From contig NC_092580.1 in the NCBI RefSeq assembly GCF_037975245.1, positions 12,493,501-12,557,500 on the forward strand: a stretch of 64,000 nucleotides of DNA, written 5' to 3'. This document shows positions 21,247 to 31,653 of the stretch, in pieces (position 1 is the first letter of the stretch; every line of letters starts with the position of its first letter). The translations under genes and the position numbers were made by a program. The DNA comes from Apostichopus japonicus. Lineage: Eukaryota > Echinodermata > Holothuroidea > Aspidochirotida > Stichopodidae. The notes below the pieces were generated by a model. It saw only the letters and a list, made by a program, of their open reading frames with translations. It was not told where the DNA came from and made no database searches.

Positions 21247-23228
21247 CTACAGGAAAATAAGAAAATGAAACATATTCTATGATTACTGCAGTTCCTGAAT
21301 AATGATGATGTACAAGCAACAACAAGACAAAACAAAAGCACAAATGACTTTAAGGTACGGTAGCTACTTCTGAGTACATCTCAAAGAAGCTTAAAAACAA
21401 TTATCTTGTCAGATTTCTTGGATCTTTGAGATGAACACCCTACGGTACAGCAGTCACCTTCAAAGTCCATAATTAAGATGACCATGACGTAAGAATTACG
21501 TATTACAATTTAATTACGAATTAAGAGATACTATGGGACCTTATCAAATTATTGGTCACTCAGAAAACATGTACAATACTATGTTATCGACAAAGGTCTC
21601 AAATATGATATAATTTATATTATTTATCATTTGCTTGTAGTTAAAAAGAATAGTATGTAGGCCTACAGAGGCAATTTTTTAATGGTAGTACTGTGGACAG
21701 AGATAACCATATTGTCCATCTTGATGAGATAACCATATTGTCCATCTTGATGACGAAACTCATCTGCGTTAGGCTTGCTATTTTGTTCATGTTAACAAAA
21801 GCTTCAATACACGTAACGAATATTTGTATACTGTACGTCTATTAAGAGCTTATTTTTCTAGTCTTTGGAGATGTTACTTGTAAAGGAAATTGATTAAATG
21901 TATGGCTCAGCTACATCTTGTAGTTCAGGACTACATACAGTAGTACATTAATGTACCTATCAAATGAGTGAAATAGGCGATTTGTTACTGTCTGACGTTA
22001 TATGATAGGGATGATCTGATTGTTTGATTGTTTGATTTAAAATATTAGAAAGGTGTGGTGTGCATTTATAATTAGGACAGCCTGCAAAATGTCAATTTGT
22101 ACAAAAAGTCTAATTATTCATTAAGTGTTAAGGTAAAAATTCTATTACTGTAATCTTTCTTTAATCAATCGTAAGTTGTTGATATGTAAATGAATCAGTG
22201 TAGGTGAGAATGGAATGCTCAAAATTCCAGATAAATGCGATAAGAACCTTTTCACTGGATTGGATACTGAAAAAGTCAAGGAACTGCTTTCTATCAAACT
22301 AATAGAGTAATGTCATAACCCCAAACTTTAAAGCAAAACCCTTCACAGAGTTTGGCTATGGCATCTGTATAGTAATACACAGAGATATAAGTATCATGCT
22401 GTTGTGGATACACCGTCGGTTCTTTTAAGCATAGGAAAAATCAATACCAGGAGAAATGCTACAATTTAAGTTCAATGTATCAGGTTTATGTGGCTACACC
22501 ACGCCAGGTCAGTTAAATTTTTTCCATTCCTTTTTGAACAACCATTTATAGAAAAGTTCAATACAAATAGAAATGCCAGAACCAAAGTTCAATGTATTAT
22601 TCAGATGTATGATCCTAACATTGGTTGGGCTGATAAGGGATATAGCCAACCTTGTCCTAATCTACAATGTATTAATATACTAGGCCTAGGCTATATGCCT
22701 AGGCTACTCAGGCTAGTAACCTGTCAAGGTACCTGTCGTTGCCAATTTGTTGACAAACACCACCTAGCCAAGGCCCTAGGCCATATCGCAATCTTAATAA
22801 AGACTATTTTCATTCAAGCACTTAGCAGAGGTGTCACATCCATTAAGTACGTTGTCGGAATAGCATTTAACAAGCTCGGTCTAACGTTGTTAATGAATTC
22901 TAACACAGCCTTTGTTACGAACGGGGTAGGCCTATATACTGTAGTAGGCCTAGGCCTGTAGTAGGCTTAGTAGGCCTAGTATTACTATTAGTAGTCACAA
23001 TCATGATATTGATAAAGCATTTCGCAAAACTAGATAATACTAACATAACCTATACGACAAAAAAAAACGTGACTGAAGAAACTGAAGATTCAGCTCCCGG
23101 GATTTAATATTTTTTATCAAACTTGTACATTTATGTTGAGCTTTCATTACAGGTTAATCGATCGTTTGTTTTGATTTCCAATGTGAAATGAAGACAAGAA
23201 GTAGACTAGCACTTACATCACAGCTTAC
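21247..23228. other. Probable intron, no gene supported
   Basis: Aligns with 44,433-46,670. It includes a 26 bp direct duplication near 21,700-21,755, several loosely repeated GTTCAATGTATCA-type phrases near 22,380-22,620, and AGGCCTAGGC-rich palindromic stretches near 22,680-22,970. A 157-codon frame across 22,488-22,961 is broken in copy B and is not accepted. Confidence 0.45.
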
Positions 23229-23278
23229 ACTGTAAGCAGCGTGAAGTCATCGAGTTTAATAAATCGCCCAATTGACAT
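23229..23278 (-). CDS. Candidate exon 1 with start codon, minus strand
   Basis: Minus strand ATG at 23,278-23,276 opens MSIGRFIKLDDFTLLT, followed by a donor GTAAGC. Splicing to the acceptor at 21,247 continues in frame as VQPEMSVRLG. The donor is conserved (GTAAGT) in copy B. The promoter was not recognised. Confidence 0.38.
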
Positions 23279-24796
23279 GAATCCTCCAGATTTATTTAAC
23301 TCGTTGGCATGAAGATCTATGGGTGGCATACTCCTAGTATAAGAGTCTAAATCAATCCGCCAGAGAGTTCTCACGTCTCAGGAAAAGTGCCAAAAATGCC
23401 GCGCCAGAAGGAGAACATCCTTTCAGTTTGAAATGTTATCAATCAGCATCTGTTTTTCTTTTGTTGGCTTAGATGTTGGAGAGCATGAATGAATTAGTAC
23501 ATATGGTGCAAAAATGGGTCAATTGAGGCAAATTTTAGAACACTTGCGGTCTCCAGGAGAAGCGTACGAAAATTGTTTACTGCTATAAAGTATAAGTAAA
23601 AGAGGTTTGTTTACAAATTACAAAAACTTCAGGATCTCATAGCAAAACAAATGTACGTGGTCGTAATACGCAAAATTGATGGTGCCATGAAGAGTCAACT
23701 TGTCAGCTATCCAGTGATGGGAGGCTACATTACTTTGAGGATGTAATAAGTCAGTCAATGCTGCATTTAAAGGGGGTGGGGGGGGGGTAGCTGTAAACAA
23801 GATGCGATTTATCGGTACCATACCACAAGTAGATACGTAGTACACATCCGCTGGAAAGGTTAACCATTGTCGGAAAAAAGAACTAAATGACCTAATGTAA
23901 TGCTTGTTTTAGCATATTATCAGTTACCATCACTGTTGTTCTGTCTTGAGGGGAAATAGCATAGTTTAAAGCACAGATGTGAAAATAAGGAAGACTGGTG
24001 CAAAGCTTACCGTAGAAACTGATATAACCTAATTAGTCCACTTTTTGTCTTAAGGTCAAGGAACAGCGTAGCAAATTTGTTTACTGGTGAGTATTTGCCT
24101 AGGATGGTGTATAAAGTGACAAAAAATCCGGACACTAGTTTGTAAAAACGAAAAAAACCTTATATGGAAAACTAAAGGTGCCATGAATAGCCAACGTGTA
24201 AGTCGTCCAGAGGAGTAGCCTTTTTCTTGTAGGAATTACTACTAGGTCAGATCACATAAGTTTTACAATCAACGCCGTTTATTTATATACACGGCTCTGG
24301 AGTTAACAGGTGGAATACATGTACGTTTATGTAACCATCTGCACATGACGATATTCTTCTTCAATCACGATTTAAGAGTACTACCCTAGTACCGTATACG
24401 TAATTAAGTAGTCTGTCGGGGAAATGGCGTGCACAATGATGATAGTTCTTTCCATGGGTTTATACGTTTGTGCTAATGTGAAACATGATAAGGAGACTGA
24501 ATGTCACTACATCAGGTTTTTAGAAATATCAGAAAAATGAGGAGGTTATTCTGAGAAAGCAGTGGTTACCCAGTCACTTTGCTAAACTTGTTTATAAGGG
24601 TGAAAATCAGTGACGGTTATGTAATGGAAACACCTAGTCATGCATAGGTTAGCTTTCTTCTGAAGCCCATCTGCTATCATCTTGTTGAGGATGTACAGCC
24701 TATACAGTTCGCGAAAATGTTTGCTGCGGAATAAAGCGAACAACCATTCTTCTTCTGCCCTCATTGATAATTCGGCAAAATGAGGGAGCACGAGTA
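23279..24796. other. Non-coding right half of copy A
   Basis: Aligns with 46,721-48,960 in copy B, which carries extra insertions (47,722-48,614). A G-run occurs near 23,775. No gene is seen. Confidence 0.45.
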
Positions 24797-25241
24797 TGGC
24801 AAGCCATGTGGGACAAACACTGCATAATATATCCGCGTATTAATTCGAATATATACGCGTATTAATTCGAATATACATGTGTTGTAGCCTACATGTGTAA
24901 AGTTTCGCTTTTTGAAGCGATCTCGCGAGCCCGCCAAAACATTTATCGTTGGTATATGTACACAGCAAGAGCGGAAATGTTTTTTCGTGTATATTCTAAT
25001 TAATCCGTGCATATATTGGATTTAATCCCCATATGTATTTTATTTAATACGTGTATATATTCGAATTAATACGTGTATATATTCGAATTAATACGTGTAT
25101 ATATTCGAATTAATACGCGGATATATTTGAGCCATATGATTGGCTAATAATATATACGCGTATATACTCTAATTAATACGCGTATAAATTCCAATTAATA
25201 CGCGGATATATTATGCAGTGTTTGTCCCACATGACTTGCCA
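24797..25241. mobile_element. MITE with ~50 bp inverted ends and TA target
   Basis: The ends are TGGCAAGCCATGTGGGAC and GTCCCACATGACTTGCCA. The inverted match continues through ACAAACACTGCATAATATAT and CCGCGTATTAATT. TA dinucleotides flank it (24,795-24,796, 25,242-25,243), suggesting Tc1/mariner-type transposition. The interior holds tandem ~22 bp units of the type ATATTCGAATTAATACGTGT (about 25,030-25,110). The element is absent from copy B. Confidence 0.75.
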
Positions 25242-25370
25242 TAAACGCCAAATCTTTAAACGGGCATCGTCACGGTATTTCTGAACCACAGACAATTATT
25301 TAAGGTCAAACATAATTACTTGGTAAACAAACTTCACACAAATTGTGCAAACAAATTTGAGTGAAAAGCT

Positions 25371-27540
25371 TATTGCTACCACGAGCATGGAACGCCGAGA
25401 TTCCTCCACCAGGGGGTAGGAAGCTTTCAAAAAGTGGAGGGGGGGCACAACATCAGAGGGACACGTTCTTGTCAAAGCCTATTCTGCTAATCAAGGGCAT
25501 AGGAACCGGGGGGATGGGGTCGCCAGCCTCCCAGTAAAAAATATGGGGGGGGCGGAAGTATCATTCCGCCCCCCCCCCCCGCTTCGCAAGTCAGAAAACA
25601 CCTTTTTCAATGCCAAATGAGAAAAAATCTCATTTGGAGCACCAAATTGCATCTAAGGCCAGGTGAAAATGCAAAATTATTTACAAAATGGAGTGGGTGT
25701 TGAAGTGTGCTATATTGCACCAAATTGCATATGTGGCCACCTGGAAATGCAAAAACAATTCCAAAGGGGAGGGGGACACCCCCTCCCCTTAGATCCCCTC
25801 CCCTTAGACCCCTCCCCCAGGCCGGCCATCGGTCTTCAGCCCCCCCCCCCTCCACTCAAAAGTACCTTCCTATGCCTCTGCTGCTAATTGCATATTTTAT
25901 AACATTGGAACGTTAGAAGCCTCGTGATGGGGAAGCAAAAGTCAGAGGTTAAAGTACAATTAATGTGTCAACTTTTGTTGTAACTTTACACAAATACGTA
26001 TGAAGTGCTCAAAACTGCACAAGGACCCCCACCCCCTCCCCCCCCCCAAAAAAAAATTCTTAATGTGATATGATATCAGACTATACGGAGGATAGAGGGC
26101 GCATTTGCCAAACAACTCTCCCTTTCTATGCAAACAAAAAAGTTTGTGACTGTAGATGTACTTGTACCAGGATCTCCGACATCACATCTCTGACATTACT
26201 CTTTCGTTCTCAGGTTTGTATATATCACCATACTTTCTGATATGTTGATAGAGGCAAAGTAATAGATGAAGAATATCGTAGGGTGCATATATTATGCATC
26301 TTGTGTAATATTGATTTGATTAGAGCACGAAACGATCCATTTCGATTTCATTCGTAAATTTCTTTGTAGCCGAAGCCTTATGTTAAGTCATGACTGTGTT
26401 AGGTTGTCGTGTTTGTCACGTTCCAAGCGAACAAGTTTTGAGAAAAAGGACGTAAGAATCATCCAAACGTGACGGTTGTTTAGTCACTTGGGACAATGAT
26501 AGACAATGCATCATGTTCCTAAGTGATTATTATCCCTTTATTATAAGCATTCATTTATACATTTTCATGATTAACTATTTTATTCGAGTAATTATAAGGT
26601 AACTGCTTACCAGGAAGTAGAGAGGTCGTATGCAATTAGGCTAGTAAACGCACGAGTCGGCGATATAAACGTTCATACATATTGCGTGACAAAGGTATCA
26701 CGTGACCGATAGACATGGGGATTACCCTTTGAGCTGAATCATGTCATTCAGGGGTTACCAGAACAATTATTATTTGTACTAGATAAGTAACATTCAGGGA
26801 TCTTCTCAACAAATAATGCTAGACCTATTTTCTGAAACTGTTATAGTTCTGTGAACATTTGATTGCGGCTATTATATTGAAGTTGCTTTGTTATTACTTG
26901 TAAGGAAAACAAAGTTTGTGACTGTAATGGGATCTCTGAAATAACTTCTCAGACATTACTTAGATCTCTCATGATAGTTTTTCCCCCAGTCAAATGGGGG
27001 GGGGGGAAGGATATAATAGGTATGTTAGAATTCTCTTGACACATGTAAATAAAGGAAGGAATTAACAAACAAAGAAACAGAAGAGCAGATACACACACAC
27101 AAAATATGAAAATACCAGAACAGGAATAACATATCAGATCCAATGGAGAACAGAAGAGTAAAAGTATAGCAGATCAAATATATAGAACTAAAGACTATAT
27201 AAATGATGAAAACAAGTTAATTTAACATTAATTCTCTCAAAATGATTGAGAATGGTGAGAAAACTGGTGTGCACATATTTTGATTTATATATATTTGGTA
27301 TTTGATAAAAAAAGATACTTTCAATCCGTTTCAATGTGTTCTTGTCTGAGATGTGAAACGAGAGCAAAATATGTGATTGTGTCATTGTATCCTCGTTATA
27401 TATATATTTGGTAAGTCGTCCACATAAACTTGTCAATATGTTTTCATTTTGTAGTAATTATGTGTTCACCACGTATATAGCAAAATTGCCTCATTGAGGA
27501 CTAATATGTTAACTTGATAAATATACATGCCATTATGTAG
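25371..27540. other. Spacer between copies A and B, no gene
   Basis: This stretch has no counterpart in copy B. It includes a partial hAT MITE end beginning CAGGGGGTAGG near 25,412 (compare 59,219), the MITE at 25,492-25,880, and two diverged copies of a GTTTGTGACTGTA...GACATTACT segment (26,141-26,200 and 26,911-26,962). No convincing ORF or exon is seen. Confidence 0.5.
25492..25880. mobile_element. hAT MITE, CAagGGCATAGGAA family
   Basis: The ends are CAAGGGCATAGGAACC and CCTTCCTATGCCTCTG, with the 8 bp target duplication CTGCTAAT (25,484-25,491, 25,881-25,888). It is 389 bp, with G and C runs and no transposase. A short phrase, GGGGACACC-CCTCCCC-TTAGA, is shared with 57,645-57,672. Confidence 0.75.
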
Positions 27541-27743
27541 GTTGTAGTTGGTATAATATATACTCATTAAAACAATAGTCTTTAATTGTTTGTGAATATT
27601 AGTATAGGCAGATGTTTCTGACAATTGTAATCCTAATTATTGTTTGTCCTTCTGTTTTTCTTTTTCTATCTTATCTGTATAATGAATTCTGTGAAAATAT
27701 AAGTCTGATAAGGGTGTTTGTGTGGGTGGGTGTGTGTGTGTGC

Positions 27744-28330
27744 GTTTGTGATGCCCAGCTTGTAAACACAATATCTCAAGAAGGGAATGTTGGACCAACT
27801 TCATGTTTGGTGTGTAGATGTACCACATTGAGTACAAGGAGCCTATTGTTTTCTGTGGAGGTTGAATGTCATTTGGGGTCACTAGGGGTCAAATTGTGAA
27901 AACCTTGTAAACTTGATAGCTCACGAAAGGAAGCTAGGGCAAACCTCATATTTAGTGTGTAGACGTACCACATTGAATACAGGAAGCCTAATGTTTTTGG
28001 TGTAGGTCAAAGTACATTTGGGGAAAACAGGTCAAATTGTATATATTTGGTTTGTATATACCATATTAAATTTAAGGAGCCTATTATTGCTTTTGGTGGA
28101 ATTCAAAGGTCATTTGAAGTCAGGAAATGCCAAACATTTACTTCACTCCCCTCTTACCTGTCTCTCCACACTAACACATCTTCCTAAACATAATATCGTA
28201 AGGAAAGCTTGGACAGATCGCATATTTGATATGTTATTGTACCACATTGAGTACAAGAAGCCTTAATGTTGTGGGCTGAGGTCAATGGTCATTTGAGTTC
28301 ACCAGGGGTCAGATTGTGAAACCATGTTTT
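27744..28330 (+). repeat. 145 bp array, contracted copy
   Basis: It begins with the same GT-rich run and head (TGATGCCCAGCTTG) as in copy A. Two clear units (landmarks about 27,759 and 27,904) are followed by decayed ones to about 28,330. Copy A has nine to ten units here. Confidence 0.8.
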
Positions 28331-29718
28331 ACATTATATTTCAACAAAGACTGATGTCATATTTATTATGTTGATGTATCTATCACATTAGGTACAAGAA
28401 GCTTGTTGTTGAGGTCAATGGTCATTTCAGGACAGCCTGTGTCATTGTGAATTTATTGTTTGTAACATCGTACTTTTCACTGTACTACTAATATCAAGTA
28501 TGTTGTACACCCTCACTAAACATTATATCAGATTCATGCAGAAAAGAGGTGAATGTTACATCATCGAAACCACTATGCCTTTTTGCATTCTGGTTATTAG
28601 TTAAGGTTCAGAAAGAATTAGCGCCTTCTTGCATTACTGTGCCAAAATACTTAGCCACTCATTACTTGATAAACAATTTAAAATTTGAGAAATAGGACAG
28701 TTTCGAACTGTACGTTTTAAACTCCTTTAATTGATAGGGCTTTAATTGATGGGATTGTTTATTCTGGGTGTTGTACCTCAAACTTTACTTTAATTCTTTC
28801 ATCAACTTTAGATTTATTATTTGTATAAACCATTTTAACCTTTATTACTCTTTGACTAAAACTTATTTATAAGTATATGTACTATTCTGTATTTTATACT
28901 GGATTTATAATAAATTTAAATCTTGAAAAAACTTGAAACTTGACCAAACTGATCTTCAAAAAGTAAGTGAAGTAGAAAAGATAAGTACGACCCAAAATGT
29001 ACATGGCTACAATTTAATGCAAATTAAATTGGTTGCAAAGTTTTGGTGACCAGATATTTTAATACTGTACCTGCCAGTAAGTAAGTCTCTGTGTGTTGTG
29101 GATATTTGAACATATGTTGATTTCGCTGTTGGAATATCAATTGCTAGGATATGTAACCTAAGCTGTAGGGATTAAAATCAAATCATTTTTCCTTCGTTGT
29201 TTCATTACTTTATCTTATTACAAATGATAATATCATGGAAAGGTGCAATATCGTGTGAGCTATTATACACGTAGCCTTACATGTGTTGTAGTTAGTACCT
29301 TTACAATAAACAACAAGAGGGCAATCCATGGAGTTGCAGATCTCATCTTCTCCATGATGGAAGTGATTGTTGGGTTACTACTGAATGCATCTGGTTGCCA
29401 TCTTTGTTTTAATAGACTGGAATGCAGTGGATGGAATGCAATGGATGGGGTCTCAGGTCATTTGTGGTCAAGGGGGATGAAAGTCTTAAAACCATTGAAA
29501 CACAATAGCTTCACTGAAAAGCATTCGAATGAACTGCATTCTTTGCATGTGGATGTAACTAAGCTAGTATAGTACGGTCTTATTTGCGATCACCAGAAGT
29601 CACGTTTTGAAAACCTTGTAAACACGATAACAAATTCAAGCTTGGGTTAACTTCATACCTGGTATTTGAAACATGCACTCATATATGAGTGCATGTTTTA
29701 TGTGAAGGTTAATGATCA
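28331..29718. other. Non-coding spacer, contains the empty LTR site
   Basis: Aligns with 2,160-3,306 and 4,857-5,086. The uninterrupted site for the copy A solo LTR is at about 29,488-29,492. No gene is seen. Confidence 0.55.
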
Positions 29719-30197
29719 CAGACCCGTCAACTCTCCCGGTTTTTTTTATGTTTCATCACTTGCGACATTTTTGAAAATAGTAACAATTAGTCCTATGCTT
29801 AGTAGTTCCCCACAGTAACGCTGAACAGGAAAGGCTATTCAGTGTAGATCGCAAGAACAAGACAGACAGTCGGTCAAGTCTCAAGCTTGATGGGACTCTA
29901 TCTAGCATACTAGCCATGACGTCACAGTACCCAGAGTCCACTGTTTCCTGTTTCAAATGGAAGCCTTCTGAAGAAACCCTGTAGAAAGCGAAGCGAGCTG
30001 CTGTAAACTACAACAATAAACACTGATTGGATGATTCTCTCATTGTATTGCATAAGTAGACTATATTTATTTAGGAGTATTTATATCATTTCAGTTGAAA
30101 ATTACCAACCTCCCTATTTTCCCCTCGTTCTCCCTATTTTTTGGCCCTGAAAAATGTTATTCTCCCTATTTTGAGGTTAAACAGGTTGACAGGTCTG
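29719..30197 (+). mobile_element. hAT-derived element with transposase tail, copy B
   Basis: Same 479 bp element, ends and TGATCA flanks as 5087-5565, with only a few substitutions. Confidence 0.65.
29811..30026 (+). pseudogene. hAT transposase C-terminal fragment, copy B
   Basis: The same SNAEQERLFSVDRKNKTD frame and the same in-frame TAG as the copy A fragment. The shared stop shows that the fragment was already dead before the duplication. Confidence 0.72.
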
Positions 30198-30867
30198 TGA
30201 TCACTTGAGGTCAACAGAGGTCAAAAATTGAAAACCTTGTTAAAATGGTTAAACTCCAAAAGTAAAAACTTGAATGTATTTCATAACTCATTTTGTGGAT
30301 CCCCTTTATTGACTTTAAGAACCGAAGGGTTTTCTGCAGAGGTCAAAGTCTGAAAACCTTACAAACTAAATGACTCAAAAAGTAAATCTTCAATGAACTT
30401 GGTATTTGGCAACGCCTTGAGTAAAAATTGGACGTTGTTTTTTGTGGAGGTCAAAGGATCAATGCATCTCATAGAGTATTAGAGCTTTAAATACTAACAA
30501 CTGCATGGGCTATGTAATTGCAGCGAGTAACATCTCAGCTGGGAGATGTTATGGAACTTCCTGATCTCAGGTCCAGATAAAAGATAACAAGGTATCACGT
30601 TTCATTACTGTCTGCATTTTGTAGCGACAAGAAGAAAACTTGCCTTGCAAGCAACGGAAAGCTAACTTTTTTTCAGAGGGCGGCACGCGGGTTGGGGTGA
30701 GTCTTCAATGCCTTGAAGCCTGATTAAATTGAGTGAGAACTTTTATACATTAAAACAGAATATTAACCTACTGCAGTTACTACTGCTACTCCCTTCATGT
30801 AGAACCACAACGATTGCATCTACTATAAGGTGATTTAAGTGCTCTGTCCAGAACTGAGATCAGAGAG
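30198..30867. other. Non-coding spacer before the LINE fossil
   Basis: Aligns with 5,566-6,243. It holds decayed 145 bp-family units. No gene is seen. Confidence 0.5.
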
Positions 30868-31480
30868 ATGATAAATATGGTTTACATGTGCATCCCTATT
30901 AAGAGTTGTATCAAGATAAACTTCAAGTTTTGACTGTCTGATACAGATTTAATCAAAACTCCTTTGCCCTCAACAATACATCAGGAACATGTTTCAGATT
31001 ATGATTATGATAACTTCAATATTGTCACCATTCAGTTTAAGTGTTTTGCTTGTCATCTACTATTTAATATCAACAAAGCAATATTCAATATTCTCCAAAA
31101 CACATCTACTAGCAGAGATATTAAATAACAGGCTTCAATGAAAGGTAAATTTGTGTGTCATCCGTATAAAAATGGTAATTCAAGTTGTGACTATTTACGA
31201 TTGTGTACATAGTGAATAACTTGAGCCAAAGCACGGATCCCTGTGGAACGCCAAACTCTAGAGATACTGGTTCGGAAAGTTCGATATTAATTCAAACTGT
31301 TTGAAATCGGTTAGACAGATATTGACTCAAACTTCTTCAATGCAACATCCTGAAGTCCAACTGTTCGTGAAGGGCATTGGTATGTAAGTGTGGCTCAAGT
31401 CGTGCATCCACAACCTTCTCCAAATTTTGTAGATGAAGGACGGGTTAGACAATGGCCTGAAATGTTTTAGCACTTCTGTG
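30868..31480 (-). pseudogene. LINE reverse-transcriptase fossil, copy B
   Basis: The same antisense motifs as at 6,244-6,860 ([31 protein letters not shown]-like), with its own extra lesions. Confidence 0.78.
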
Positions 31481-31597
31481 TCCAGACCATTTTGAATGGG
31501 TTATGTATGTTTGTATTTCCATTAATATTTTATGAAATACAGGAATAAATAATAATTTGTTACACCCTTCTCTTTCTTTTCCTGAACTCTTTCACAG

Positions 31598-31653
31598 ATT
31601 GTGACGTAACTGAGTAGAGTTTTATCAAGTGAGAGTTAACAACCTTCATCAAC
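31598..31653 (+). promoter_or_regulatory. 5' UTR exon start and splice acceptor, TRIM copy B
   Basis: A pyrimidine tract and TTTCACAG end at 31,597. The 56-base leader to the ATG is nearly identical to copy A. Confidence 0.6.

Larger units (their letters stand above)
541..25370 (+). repeat. Segmental duplication, copy A
   Basis: The block from about 541 to 25,370 aligns in direct orientation with about 27,541-49,850. Long stretches look roughly 93-97 percent identical by eye, with anchors such as the TRIM genes 24,623 bp apart. The left boundary is sharp. The right boundary is near the shared stretch at 25,245-25,360, which matches 49,710-49,840. The two copies differ by large indels, nearly all explained by transposon insertions or deletions listed separately. 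Confidence 0.9.

Noticed and set aside
22488-22961. 157-codon plus-strand open frame
   Set aside because: It runs through AGGCCTAGGC-rich and loosely repeated sequence, shows no recognisable domain, and is broken in copy B. It also lies in the probable intron of the minus-strand exons.
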